DNA from: JBLMYQ01 sp050258375
GTDB taxonomy: Bacteria > Bacillota > Clostridia > Acetivibrionales > UBA4821
Direction: 5' to 3'
Assembly (NCBI GenBank): GCA_050258375.1
Contig: JBLMYQ010000067.1
Coordinates: 1-24,424, forward strand
Length of the DNA: 24,424 nucleotides
Positions 16,251-23,715 of the stretch are shown piece by piece (position 1 is the stretch's first letter; each line of letters starts with the position of its first letter). A program made the translations under genes and the position numbers. The notes beneath the pieces were generated by a model that saw only the letters and a list, made by a program, of their open reading frames with translations, made no database searches and was not told where the DNA came from.

Positions 16251-17327
16251 ATGAGTAAACGAAAAAACAATATTCTTTTAATAACTCCTGTTTTCGAACA
16301 GGGGGGAACAGAAACATACATAATCAACTTAATTGAGTATCTTAATAAAAATAATTATTCTCCTATTGTAATGTCAGATGGTGGAGTACGTGAAAAAGAA
16401 TTAATCAGTATAGGTGTTGAACATATAAAAGTAGATTGCCTTAGAAAAAAAAGCATATTTAATTTGCTTAAAGCCTTACATAAAATAGTACCAGTATTGA
16501 AAAATGAAGAAATTCAACTGATTCATGCCAGTTCAGTTTATACTACAATTATTTCAAAAATTGCATCTGTATTATGTTTCCGTAGAAAAATCAAAGTATT
16601 TATGACATTGCATGGTGGACCAACTAAGGATATTGAAAAAAAATCTGCAAGGATACTTAATATATTTGCAGATAAAGTTATTGCGTTGTCTGAACAAGGT
16701 AATACTTTGCTGATAAAGCATGGTTTGAAAAAGGACAAGATTGTCATAATAAATAATGGAGTAAAATCTCTTGAAAACATGAAACGGAATAAAACAGACA
16801 AAATAGTTATTGGCTCAAGTGGCAGGCTATCTAAGGAAAAAGGATATGAATATCTTATAGAAGCGGCAAGCAAAATAAATTTGCCTGATATTGAGTTTTG
16901 GATAGCCGGAGATGGTTCATTAAAAGCAGAGTTTGAAAAAATGTTGAAAGATGCTGGTATGACGGATAAGTTCAAATTATTAGGATTTACAGACCAGATA
17001 AGTAAAGTGTTAAACAATATTGACATATTTATTTTACCATCGTTATGGGAAGGGTTTGGTATTTCTATTATTGAAGCAATGTCTCTTGGGAAACCGGTCA
17101 TAGCTACCAATGTCGGTGGAATTCCCGAGGTTCTTGGAGACTGTGGACTTCTTATCAATCCGGCAAATGTGGACGAGATTGCCAATTCAATAAAACTGTT
17201 GGTGGAAAATGAAGAAATGAGAAAAGAACTAGGGCAGAAAGCTAAAGAGAGATTCAATAACAATTTTACGCAGGAAATAATGGGGGAGAAAACAATTAGA
17301 GTGTATGAAGAAATGCTAAAAGCTTAA
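16251..17327 (+). CDS. Glycosyltransferase family 4
   Basis: This 358-residue retaining GT-B enzyme starts with ILLITPVFEQGGTETYIINLIEYL, the acceptor-side GGTE loop of the family. LHGGPTKD and ADKVIALSEQG follow, VIINNGV leads into the second domain, and GSSGRLSKEKGYEYLIEA opens the donor domain. PSLWEGFGISIIEAMSLGKPVIATNVGGIPE is a textbook E-x7-E donor site. The nearest ribosome binding site, AGGAG at 16231-16235, is 15 bases from the ATG, unusually far, so initiation may be weak. A 241-codon open frame on the other strand (16538-17263) is only its shadow. Sugar specificity cannot be read. Confidence 0.93.
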   Translation: MSKRKNNILLITPVFEQGGTETYIINLIEYLNKNNYSPIVMSDGGVREKELISIGVEHIKVDCLRKKSIFNLLKALHKIVPVLKNEEIQLIHASSVYTTIISKIASVLCFRRKIKVFMTLHGGPTKDIEKKSARILNIFADKVIALSEQGNTLLIKHGLKKDKIVIINNGVKSLENMKRNKTDKIVIGSSGRLSKEKGYEYLIEAASKINLPDIEFWIAGDGSLKAEFEKMLKDAGMTDKFKLLGFTDQISKVLNNIDIFILPSLWEGFGISIIEAMSLGKPVIATNVGGIPEVLGDCGLLINPANVDEIANSIKLLVENEEMRKELGQKAKERFNNNFTQEIMGEKTIRVYEEMLKA

Positions 17328-17366
17328 GAAGAGATTCTTTGCGATATTTTATTGGAGGAGAATATA

Positions 17367-18227
17367 TTGGATTATACTAAAAATAGAATTCCCTGGTGGT
17401 TAAAAATTGGTTCTAAAATAATATTGTCAAGACTGCCAATAAAATATACCTATTGGAAAAAGCTAAAGTTGTTTGAGTTAGGTGGTATGGATAAACCTCA
17501 ATATAGCTTTGATGTCATTACTGAGCATATGAAGAGGGCAGGATTAAAAAATTTGCAGGACAAAACGGTTTTGGAAATGGGACCTGGAGATAGCCTGTTT
17601 ACTGTACTTATTGCAAATGCATATGGAGCAAAAAAGATTTACTTAGTTGATGTAAAGGATTTTGCTGCAAAAGAAATAGGGCTTTATAAAAATATGGCGA
17701 ATTTTTTAAAGAGTAAAGGGTTGAATGCAGTTGATATATCAAATTGTACAAATATTAAAGAGGTTATGTCTTTATGCAATGCAGAATATTTAACTCAAGG
17801 ACTGGACTCCTACAAGACAATCCCTGGCAACAGTATTGATTTCGCATTTTCTCAGGCTGTATTAGAGCATATTAGGAAGCAAGATTTTTTATCAACCTTT
17901 AAAGAGATTAAAAGGGTTGCCCAAAATTGTGCAGTATCTTCACATTATGTAGATTTGAAAGATCATTTAGATGGAAGTCTTAATAACTTAAGGTTTAGTG
18001 AGAAATGCTGGGAATCTGATTTTATGGTGAAATCAGGGTTCTATACTAATAGAATCAGATATGCTAAAATGCTTAAATTATTTAAAGAAGCAGGTTTTTC
18101 ATATGAGGTTATAAACTTTAAAAAATATGAGAAAATGCCTATAGCAAGAAATAAGCTGGCAGATGAATTTGGCAGATTGACGGATGATGAATTAAATATT
18201 ATGGATTTTGAAGTTGTGCTATACTAA
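17367..18227 (+). CDS. Class I SAM-dependent methyltransferase
   Basis: This 286-residue protein is a probable methyltransferase. SAM motif I is VLEMGPGDS (68-76), YLVDVKDF is the acidic position, and NSIDFAFSQAVLEHI resembles the motif II region. It begins MDYTKNRIPWW with a TTG start at 17367. I chose this because GGAGGAG (17354-17360) is a perfect ribosome binding site at correct spacing; another TTG at 17352 lies against that site. The segment with HYVDLKDHLDGSLNNLRFSEKCWESDFM is unlike ordinary small methyltransferases and probably forms the substrate pocket. It lies between two GT4 genes, so a sugar or glycan acceptor is likely, but this is context only. Confidence 0.84.
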   Translation: MDYTKNRIPWWLKIGSKIILSRLPIKYTYWKKLKLFELGGMDKPQYSFDVITEHMKRAGLKNLQDKTVLEMGPGDSLFTVLIANAYGAKKIYLVDVKDFAAKEIGLYKNMANFLKSKGLNAVDISNCTNIKEVMSLCNAEYLTQGLDSYKTIPGNSIDFAFSQAVLEHIRKQDFLSTFKEIKRVAQNCAVSSHYVDLKDHLDGSLNNLRFSEKCWESDFMVKSGFYTNRIRYAKMLKLFKEAGFSYEVINFKKYEKMPIARNKLADEFGRLTDDELNIMDFEVVLY

Positions 18228-18290
18228 TAATAGAATTCGTATAAAAATATATCAAATCTCTATATTATAACTAATTTTACAGGTGATAAA

Positions 18291-19421
18291 ATGAAATCGA
18301 ATCTCCTTCACATTATTCAAGGAGGCAAAGGCGGTACACTTGAATATCTTAAACATTTTCTTCCTTTGCTGGATAAAGATAAATTTGATATTACTGTAAT
18401 TTGTCATGGCGAAATTTTTTTAGAGCTCAAAGAATTGGGCTTTAATGTAGTGAATATCAACATGGAAAGGGCAATTTCTCCACTAAGCGACATTAGATCC
18501 TTACTTCAAATAAGTAACTATCTAAAAACGCATAAGGTTGATTTGATGCATCTGCACAGCTCCAAAGCTGGATTTCTAGGCAGATTAGCAGCGAAATGGC
18601 ATGGAATACCTTGCGTTTATAATCCGCATGGCTGGTCATTTAATATAAGAACTAATTCAATTAAGAAAAATATGTACAAGCTTTTAGAAAGAATGGCGGC
18701 AAGCTGGACCGATAAAATTGTTGCCATATCAGGCTCGGATTATCTTTCAGCTCTCGAAGAAAAGATTTGTACTCCAAGAAAGCTGGAATTGATTGAAAAT
18801 GGTATAGATTTAACCCGGTATGTAAATAAGACTGATTTTTCATTTAAGCAGCAGATAGGATTTGATAGTGAAGAAAAAATTGTCGGAATGTGTGCCAGAC
18901 TTACCGAACAAAAAAACCCACTTGTATTTATTGATATTGCGAAATGCGTTACCCAGCAGTTATCTGATTGTAAATTTGTATTAGTAGGGGATGGAGAATT
19001 AAGAGAACAGGTCGAAAATAGAATAAAAGAGCTACATTTGGACCAGAATGTTTTGATGACCGGATGGACAACCTGCCCTGAAAAGTATGTGAATATTTTT
19101 GATGTTGGATTACTTACATCAAAGTGGGAAGGCTTTGGACTCGCATTGGCAGAGTATATGGCTTGTGGTAAGCCAGTAGTTGCTTCAAGAATTCATGGAA
19201 TACCTTATGTTGTCAGAGATACAATAGATGGTTTTTTATGTGAACCCGATAATGTAAACGAATTTGCGGAATATATTATTAAGGTACTAACAGATGATAT
19301 GTTGTATGAAAAAATCTCTGAAGCTGTTGTCAAAAGAGCAGAAGAAAATTTCAATATATTAAGGGTTATAAAGCAGCATGAGAGGCTGTACGAAGAATTA
19401 CTTGCCAAGCAAATTAAATAA
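18291..19421 (+). CDS. Glycosyltransferase family 4
   Basis: This 376-residue GT-B enzyme is the last recognisable transferase in the cluster. LLHIIQGGKGGTLEYLKHFLPLL opens the acceptor domain; LMHLHSSKAGFLGRLAAKWHGIPCVYNPHGWSFN is the highly conserved centre of a GT4 subgroup often acting early in glycan assembly; VAISGSDY and LIENGIDLTRY lead to the donor domain, where LTSKWEGFGLALAEYMACGKPVVASRIHGIPY holds the E-x7-E motif. CAGGTGAT lies just before the ATG at good spacing. It is 63 bp after the methyltransferase and 76 bp before the small membrane protein. Because its subgroup resembles transferases that act on lipid-linked primers, it could add an early sugar, which is inference. Confidence 0.93.
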   Translation: MKSNLLHIIQGGKGGTLEYLKHFLPLLDKDKFDITVICHGEIFLELKELGFNVVNINMERAISPLSDIRSLLQISNYLKTHKVDLMHLHSSKAGFLGRLAAKWHGIPCVYNPHGWSFNIRTNSIKKNMYKLLERMAASWTDKIVAISGSDYLSALEEKICTPRKLELIENGIDLTRYVNKTDFSFKQQIGFDSEEKIVGMCARLTEQKNPLVFIDIAKCVTQQLSDCKFVLVGDGELREQVENRIKELHLDQNVLMTGWTTCPEKYVNIFDVGLLTSKWEGFGLALAEYMACGKPVVASRIHGIPYVVRDTIDGFLCEPDNVNEFAEYIIKVLTDDMLYEKISEAVVKRAEENFNILRVIKQHERLYEELLAKQIK

Positions 19422-19451
19422 TGAATAAAACTGAGTATTATCCGGTATTAT

Positions 19452-19483
19452 GAGCATATTAATTATATATATGTTCATTTTTT
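19452..19483 (+). terminator. Possible weak terminator after the last glycosyltransferase
   Basis: GAGCATAT (19452-19459) and ATATGTTC (19469-19476) form an 8-bp stem with one G-U pair and a 9-base loop, followed by a run of six T. The stem is almost all A-U, so it may only slow transcription. It lies between the last glycosyltransferase and the small membrane protein gene. Confidence 0.3.
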
Positions 19484-19497
19484 ATTGAGGTGAAATA

Positions 19498-19986
19498 ATG
19501 AATTTTAAAATCCCTTTTAAAATCATTAATTTAGAGAATAAGCGGATAGAAAAGAGAATAATAATCCTTTCTGTAATCTGCTTTTCTCTTCTTATAGTCA
19601 TTCAGACCCTTATGATGAATCCTTTGGCAAGAAATCTTCTTACCCAGGAAGAAAAGGTGGAAGGAGTTTTTCTGCAAAAGTCAACTGAAAACATTGATAA
19701 AGGTACCATTGTGTTGGAATTAGTTGATTGTAACAGTATGGATAAGCTCTGGGTAATGGTTAATGGTCAAAGAGTTGCCAGATTCAGTGGCAAAAAGGTG
19801 ACACTTACTGTTAGCAATAATGAATTGATAGAAATTGATTCGACTGGTATAAATGCTTCGGCAAGGGTTAAAATTGCTTCTTTTAGTAAAAATATAGCAT
19901 TTCTTATTAACAATAGCACTCTTGAAGTGAATAAAAATATTGCTGTTATTGCAAGGGTAAAAATTAAAACAGCTGTCAGCTATTAA
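19498..19986 (+). CDS. Small membrane-anchored protein of unknown function
   Basis: I do not recognise this 162-residue protein. Residues 1-20 are basic, followed by one hydrophobic segment (about 21-41, IIILSVICFSLLIVIQTLMM), so it is probably anchored in the membrane with its C-terminus outside. The remaining 120 residues alternate hydrophobic and polar positions as in a beta-sandwich: GTIVLELVDCNSMDKLWVMVNGQRVARFSGKKVTLTVSNNELIEIDSTG. WVMVNGQRVARF resembles strands of small Ig-like or carbohydrate-binding folds, but no family signature is certain. GAGGTGA lies at good spacing from ATG 19498. It sits between the glycan cluster and cmk and ends before the strong terminator, so it may belong with the glycan operon. 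Confidence 0.8.
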   Translation: MNFKIPFKIINLENKRIEKRIIILSVICFSLLIVIQTLMMNPLARNLLTQEEKVEGVFLQKSTENIDKGTIVLELVDCNSMDKLWVMVNGQRVARFSGKKVTLTVSNNELIEIDSTGINASARVKIASFSKNIAFLINNSTLEVNKNIAVIARVKIKTAVSY

Positions 19987-20037
19987 TTTCATATAATAAA
20001 AATAGATTTAGGGGAATGTATATTCTATTAAAAGCTA

Positions 20038-20066
20038 TTGTACATCTTATATGGTTGCTATATAAT
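20038..20066 (+). promoter_or_regulatory. Probable sigma-A promoter for the cmk operon
   Basis: TTGTAC (20038-20043) and a perfect TATAAT (20061-20066) are separated by 17 bp. The expected start is near base 20074, inside the left arm of the terminator stem that follows. It would drive cmk, plsC and ispH-rpsA. The -35 box matches only the first three positions of the consensus; the -10 box carries the call. Confidence 0.5.
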
Positions 20067-20070
20067 ATTT

Positions 20071-20104
20071 CTCAGCCTAGTGTTATGAGGCTGAGTATTT
20101 TTTA
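20071..20104 (+). terminator. Rho-independent terminator upstream of cmk
   Basis: CTCAGCCT (20071-20078) and AGGCTGAG (20088-20095) form a perfect 8-bp stem with a 9-base loop, followed by TATTTTTTAT. It closes the unit containing the small membrane protein and probably the whole glycan cluster, separating it from the housekeeping genes. Confidence 0.85.
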
Positions 20105-20152
20105 TGTTTGTTTACTAATATTAAGCAAAGAGTCAGACGAGAGGATTTACCA

Positions 20153-20830
20153 ATGAAGGAAAAACAGCAGCGGTTTGCTATAGCGATAGATGGTCCTGCA
20201 GGCGCAGGCAAAAGTACAATAGCTAAAATACTTGCAAAGGAACTTGGCATTGTGTACATAGATACGGGGGCAATGTATAGGGCGGTTGCATTGGCAGTGC
20301 TTCGAAAAGGCATGGGCACAAAGGATTCCGAGGAGGTATTTGAAACTCTCAAAGAAATAAATATCTCAATGCAGCTTGGAGAAAATGGTCAGGAAATAAT
20401 TCTTAACCGTGAAAATGTAAATAGTTTGATAAGGACTCCTGAGGTTTCGGCAGGGTCTTCTAATGTAGCTGCTTTTCCAGAGGTTCGTAAAAGAATGGTT
20501 GAAATTCAAAGAAGGATTGCCGAAGAAAACGATGTAGTTATGGATGGCAGGGACATTGGAACAAATGTGCTTCCTAATGCAGATTTAAAGATATTTTTAA
20601 CTGCATCTGTTGAATCTCGTGCAAAAAGAAGATATGATGAATTAAAGCAAAAGGGTTACGAAAATATTTCTCTTAAAAAAATTGAAGATGAAATAATAGA
20701 ACGTGATTATAACGATTCAAATAGAGAATATAATCCGTTGAAGGCTGCCGATGACGCAGTTGTTCTTGATACTACAAATCTTTCAATCGATGAAGTGGTT
20801 AAAGAAATTCTTAACATGCTTAAGAGATAA
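20153..20830 (+). CDS. cmk: Cytidylate kinase
   Basis: The enzyme phosphorylates CMP and dCMP with ATP in pyrimidine nucleotide recycling. The 225-residue protein begins MKEKQQRFAIAIDGPAGAG; the P-loop GPAGAGKST is at 14-22, then YIDTGAMYRAVAL, DGRDIGTNVLPNADLKIFLTAS and RAKRRYDEL, all diagnostic of bacterial Cmk. I chose ATG 20153 because GAGAGGA ends 7 bases before it. A TTG at 20108 would add 15 residues (beginning FTNIKQRVRRE) not part of the family, and lies only a few bases after the terminator. plsC follows after 14 bp, and the order cmk-plsC-ispH/rpsA is the conserved clostridial arrangement. Confidence 0.97.
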   Translation: MKEKQQRFAIAIDGPAGAGKSTIAKILAKELGIVYIDTGAMYRAVALAVLRKGMGTKDSEEVFETLKEINISMQLGENGQEIILNRENVNSLIRTPEVSAGSSNVAAFPEVRKRMVEIQRRIAEENDVVMDGRDIGTNVLPNADLKIFLTASVESRAKRRYDELKQKGYENISLKKIEDEIIERDYNDSNREYNPLKAADDAVVLDTTNLSIDEVVKEILNMLKR

Positions 20831-20844
20831 AAGAAGGTGAAATT

Positions 20845-21429
20845 GTGTTAAGAGAATTAATACAAATTATGAGCTTTGGATATTTTACATTATTTCATAG
20901 GTTGGAAATTATAGGCATAGAGAATATTCCCAAAGAAGGAGCTGTTATTCTATATGCGAATCATATTAGTAATGCAGACCCTGCTGTTGCGACTTGCAGA
21001 GTAAAGAGAATGGTTTATTTTATGGCAAAAGAAGAGCTTTTTAAAGGGAAATTTCTAAAGTGGTTCTGGAATGACATTGGAGCTTTTCCTGTAAAAAGAG
21101 GAACCGGAGATATAGGTGCGATAAAGAATTCTCTCCAAAGATTAAAAGCCGGAGAGATGCTGGGGATGTTTCCAGAAGGAACAAGACGCAGAAAAAATAA
21201 ACAACCGGAAGCAAAGGCGGGGCTTGCACTTCTTGCGATAAAATCTAAAGCAGCAGTACTGCCAATTGCCATAACTGATAGACCTAAGTTTTTTAATAAG
21301 ATGAAGGTTATATATGGAAAACCTTTTGAGCTTACAGAGTATTACGGGAAAGACCTTTCAACAGATGATTATGTAGCAATTTCCAAGAAACTTATGGATG
21401 AAGTTGAAAGATTGAAAGAAGGGAAATGA
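20845..21429 (+). CDS. plsC: 1-acyl-sn-glycerol-3-phosphate acyltransferase
   Basis: This membrane-associated enzyme adds the second fatty acid to lysophosphatidic acid, making phosphatidic acid for membrane lipids. The 194-residue protein is of usual length for the short PlsC type. The catalytic NHISNAD box (39-45, NHx4D) and the substrate box FPEGTR (109-114) are both present, with VKRGTGDIGAIKNSLQRLKAG between them and LLAIKSKAAVLPIAIT after. Translation starts at GTG 20845, with GAAGGTGA upstream. The stop overlaps the ispH start as ATGA, showing tight coupling to the next gene. Confidence 0.94.
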   Translation: MLRELIQIMSFGYFTLFHRLEIIGIENIPKEGAVILYANHISNADPAVATCRVKRMVYFMAKEELFKGKFLKWFWNDIGAFPVKRGTGDIGAIKNSLQRLKAGEMLGMFPEGTRRRKNKQPEAKAGLALLAIKSKAAVLPIAITDRPKFFNKMKVIYGKPFELTEYYGKDLSTDDYVAISKKLMDEVERLKEGK

Positions 21430-23690
21430 GATTGGATTTAAAGGTTGCTTGTACAGCAGGATTCTGTTTTGGAGTAAACAGGGCTGTAAAAATGGCTGAA
21501 GAAGCTGTAAATAACTATAATGACAAAGAAATTTATTCACTTGGATCAATTATTCATAATAAACAGGTTATAGATGATTTTGAGAAAAAGGGATTAAAGG
21601 TCATTGAGGACATTTCGGGTATAAAAGCCGGAGATGTTTTGATAATAAGGGCACATGGAGTGCCGGAAAATATTTATAAGATGGCACAAGAAAAAGGCTT
21701 GAATTTAATTGATGCGACATGTCCTTTTGTTAAGAAGATTCATGGTAAGGTGTCGCAATATCTTGCTAAAGGATATAAAACTATAATTGTTGGAGATAAA
21801 AATCATCCGGAGGTTATTGGCATAAAAGGCTGTAATGAAGATGTAGTCGTTGTTGGTGAAGAGAGCGAGGCCAAAAAGCTTGATTTAGATGGTAAAATAT
21901 GTACTGTTGCTCAGACTACTATTACAAAAGAAAAGTGGGATAGTATATGCAGAATTATAAGTGAGAAAGCTCCTGAGTGTGAGTTTTTTAATACAATTTG
22001 TAATGCTACGGAAGAAAGGCAGGAAGAAGCTAAAAAAATTGCAAGTGAAGTTGATGTGATGATTGTAATTGGTGACCCTCAAAGCTCTAATTCACGAAAA
22101 TTGTATGATATATGTAAAAAATATTGTGAAAGAACTTACTTTATTGAAAATGCAGACCAATTGCAGAATATAGATTTTAAAGTGCAAAAATCAGGAGTCA
22201 GAAGCCATGAGCCAGAAAATGGTCAGAACCAAGCAGTGCAAGGCACGAGGAAGCGAGGAAACGGAGCATATTTAGAATATGTGAGTACCGCAGCGACTGA
22301 AGTAACACAGCAATGCGAAGGTTATCACCATTTTAAAGTAGGTATAACAGCGGGGGCATCAGTACCCCAACACATAATCAAGGAGGTAGTAAACATCATG
22401 AGTGAAAATGACAAATTAAATGGGGAAGAAATGAGTTTTGCAGAACTATTTGAGGGTTCAATAAAAAGAATTGAACCTGAAGAAGTATTGAAGGGCAGGG
22501 TTATAAGGGTATCTAATAGCGAGGTTTTTGTGGATTTAGGATACAAAGCTGACGGTATTATTCCTAAAGAAGAATTTTCGGATAATCAGGAAGAAATACC
22601 TTCAGATATTTATAAAGCCGGAGATGAAATAGATGTTTATGTTGTAAAGGTGAACGATGGAGAGGGAAATGTGCTTTTATCCAGAAAGAGGATAGAATAC
22701 CTCAAAGGCTGGGATAAAATAGAAGAGGCTTATAACAACGGAGAATTGGTTAAGGGTATAGTTACCGAAATAGTAAAGGGTGGAGTAATAGCAATTGTAA
22801 CGGGAATAAGAGTATTTATACCTGCATCACAATTCTCGGACAAGCCGGGCACTGATTTGATACAATACATTAAAAAGCCTGTAAGTATTAAAGTAATTGA
22901 TTTTAACAGGCAAAAGAAAAAGGTTGTTGGTTCTCATAGAGCTGTACTTCAAAAAGAGAGAGAAGAAGCAAAAAAGAAATGCTGGGAAACAATCCAAATA
23001 GGACAAACTGTAAAAGGTAATGTAAAAAGGCTTGCTGATTTTGGAGCGTTTGTGGATATTGGCGGAATTGATGGATTAATTCATATTTCAGAGATGTCAT
23101 GGGGAAGAATTAAGCATCCGTCAGAGGTTGTTAAAGAAGGTCAAGAGGTTGAAGTAAGAATAATAGATATTGATAAAGAGAAGGAGAAGATTTCTCTAAG
23201 CTATAAGAAGACACTGGATGATCCTTGGGAATCAGGGATAAATAATTATCAGACAGGAGATACAGTTAAGGGGAAGGTTGTAAATATGATGCCTTTTGGC
23301 GCTTTCGTAGAATTTGCCCCGGGACTTACCGGTTTGGTTCATATTTCTCAGATAAGTAATAAGAGAATCGGTAAACCTCAGGAGGCTCTTTCGATTAATC
23401 AGGAGGTTGAAGCAAAGATAACTGAAATTGATACTGAAAAGAAAAAGATTTCCTTGAGCATAAAAGAACTCCTGCCGGCTATTGAAATTGAAACGAAAAA
23501 GTCTGGGAACGCAGGTGAACAATCGACCCAGGAGGAAATACCTTCAGAGCACAAAGAAGAAATGAATTTAACATTGGGTGATTTATTTGAAAAAAAGTCG
23601 GAGAGCACTGCTGTGATGAAGAAAGAACCATCAGCTATTGAAAAGGTTGAAAGTAAGCCGATTGTAGTTGTGGAAAAGAAAGAAGAATAA
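21426..23690 (+). CDS. ispH: IspH (HMBPP reductase) - ribosomal protein S1 fusion, with an in-frame insertion
   Basis: Residues 1-324 are IspH, the [4Fe-4S] enzyme that makes isopentenyl and dimethylallyl diphosphate in the last MEP-pathway step. The cluster cysteines are C14 (GFCFGV), C99 (DATCPFV) and C192 (NTICNATEERQ); H44 (HNKQV) and H127-P128-E129 (HPEV) are the substrate residues. Residues from about 325 on are ribosomal protein S1: four S1 RNA-binding repeats begin near 351, 439, 526 and 611, the third and fourth having the classic FGAFVDIGGIDGLIHISEMSW and FGAFVEFAPGLTGLVHISQIS cores (each shown in part). An acidic, lysine-rich tail of about 75 residues closes the protein. The fusion is known in Clostridia. 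Unusual here are residues 253-304, a 52-residue low-homology insert (see the mobile element entry). The fusion is probably bifunctional, with the insert tolerated on the surface. Confidence 0.95.
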   Translation: MRLDLKVACTAGFCFGVNRAVKMAEEAVNNYNDKEIYSLGSIIHNKQVIDDFEKKGLKVIEDISGIKAGDVLIIRAHGVPENIYKMAQEKGLNLIDATCPFVKKIHGKVSQYLAKGYKTIIVGDKNHPEVIGIKGCNEDVVVVGEESEAKKLDLDGKICTVAQTTITKEKWDSICRIISEKAPECEFFNTICNATEERQEEAKKIASEVDVMIVIGDPQSSNSRKLYDICKKYCERTYFIENADQLQNIDFKVQKSGVRSHEPENGQNQAVQGTRKRGNGAYLEYVSTAATEVTQQCEGYHHFKVGITAGASVPQHIIKEVVNIMSENDKLNGEEMSFAELFEGSIKRIEPEEVLKGRVIRVSNSEVFVDLGYKADGIIPKEEFSDNQEEIPSDIYKAGDEIDVYVVKVNDGEGNVLLSRKRIEYLKGWDKIEEAYNNGELVKGIVTEIVKGGVIAIVTGIRVFIPASQFSDKPGTDLIQYIKKPVSIKVIDFNRQKKKVVGSHRAVLQKEREEAKKKCWETIQIGQTVKGNVKRLADFGAFVDIGGIDGLIHISEMSWGRIKHPSEVVKEGQEVEVRIIDIDKEKEKISLSYKKTLDDPWESGINNYQTGDTVKGKVVNMMPFGAFVEFAPGLTGLVHISQISNKRIGKPQEALSINQEVEAKITEIDTEKKKISLSIKELLPAIEIETKKSGNAGEQSTQEEIPSEHKEEMNLTLGDLFEKKSESTAVMKKEPSAIEKVESKPIVVVEKKEE
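22184..22329. mobile_element. 146-bp repeat-like element inserted in frame in ispH, with 10-bp target duplication
   Basis: The 10-bp sequence ATTTTAAAGT occurs at 22174-22183 and again at 22330-22339, bracketing 146 bp. One copy plus the element is 156 bp, exactly 52 codons, with no stop. Deleting it rejoins NIDFKVGITAGAS, the normal IspH sequence. The element has AGGAGTCAGAAGCC/ATGAGCCAGAAAAT, two imperfect versions of one unit, near its left end, and a purine-rich AGGCACGAGGAAGCGAGG block before a perfect hairpin CATATT-TAG-AATATG (22267-22281). It encodes no transposase and has no obvious terminal inverted repeats. It resembles non-autonomous small repeats; I recall similar tracts in clostridial intergenic DNA, but this is unchecked. 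Confidence 0.82.
22380..22400 (+). promoter_or_regulatory. Internal ribosome binding site and start for free S1
   Basis: AAGGAGGT (22380-22387), a perfect match to the 16S rRNA tail, lies 10 bases before an in-frame ATG (22398, residue 325 of the fusion) at the exact IspH/S1 boundary. Translation from here would give a 430-residue S1 protein beginning MSENDKLNGEEMSFAELFEG, as standalone clostridial S1 proteins do. Confidence 0.6.
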
Positions 23691-23715
23691 AAAAGCTCCG
23701 AAAGGAGCTTTTTTT
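23690..23715. terminator. Bidirectional rho-independent terminator
   Basis: AGCTCC (23694-23699) pairs with GGAGCT (23704-23709) around a stable GAAA tetraloop, and flanking A and T runs extend the stem on both sides. It ends ispH-rpsA. On the other strand the same hairpin has a T-run, and it overlaps the stop codon of the leftward PH-domain gene, so it can serve both convergent genes. Confidence 0.9.

Noticed and set aside
16538..17263. A 241-codon open frame on the minus strand
   Set aside because: It lies wholly inside the GT4 gene on the plus strand, which shows full family motifs; its own translation is serine/isoleucine-rich with no recognisable domain.
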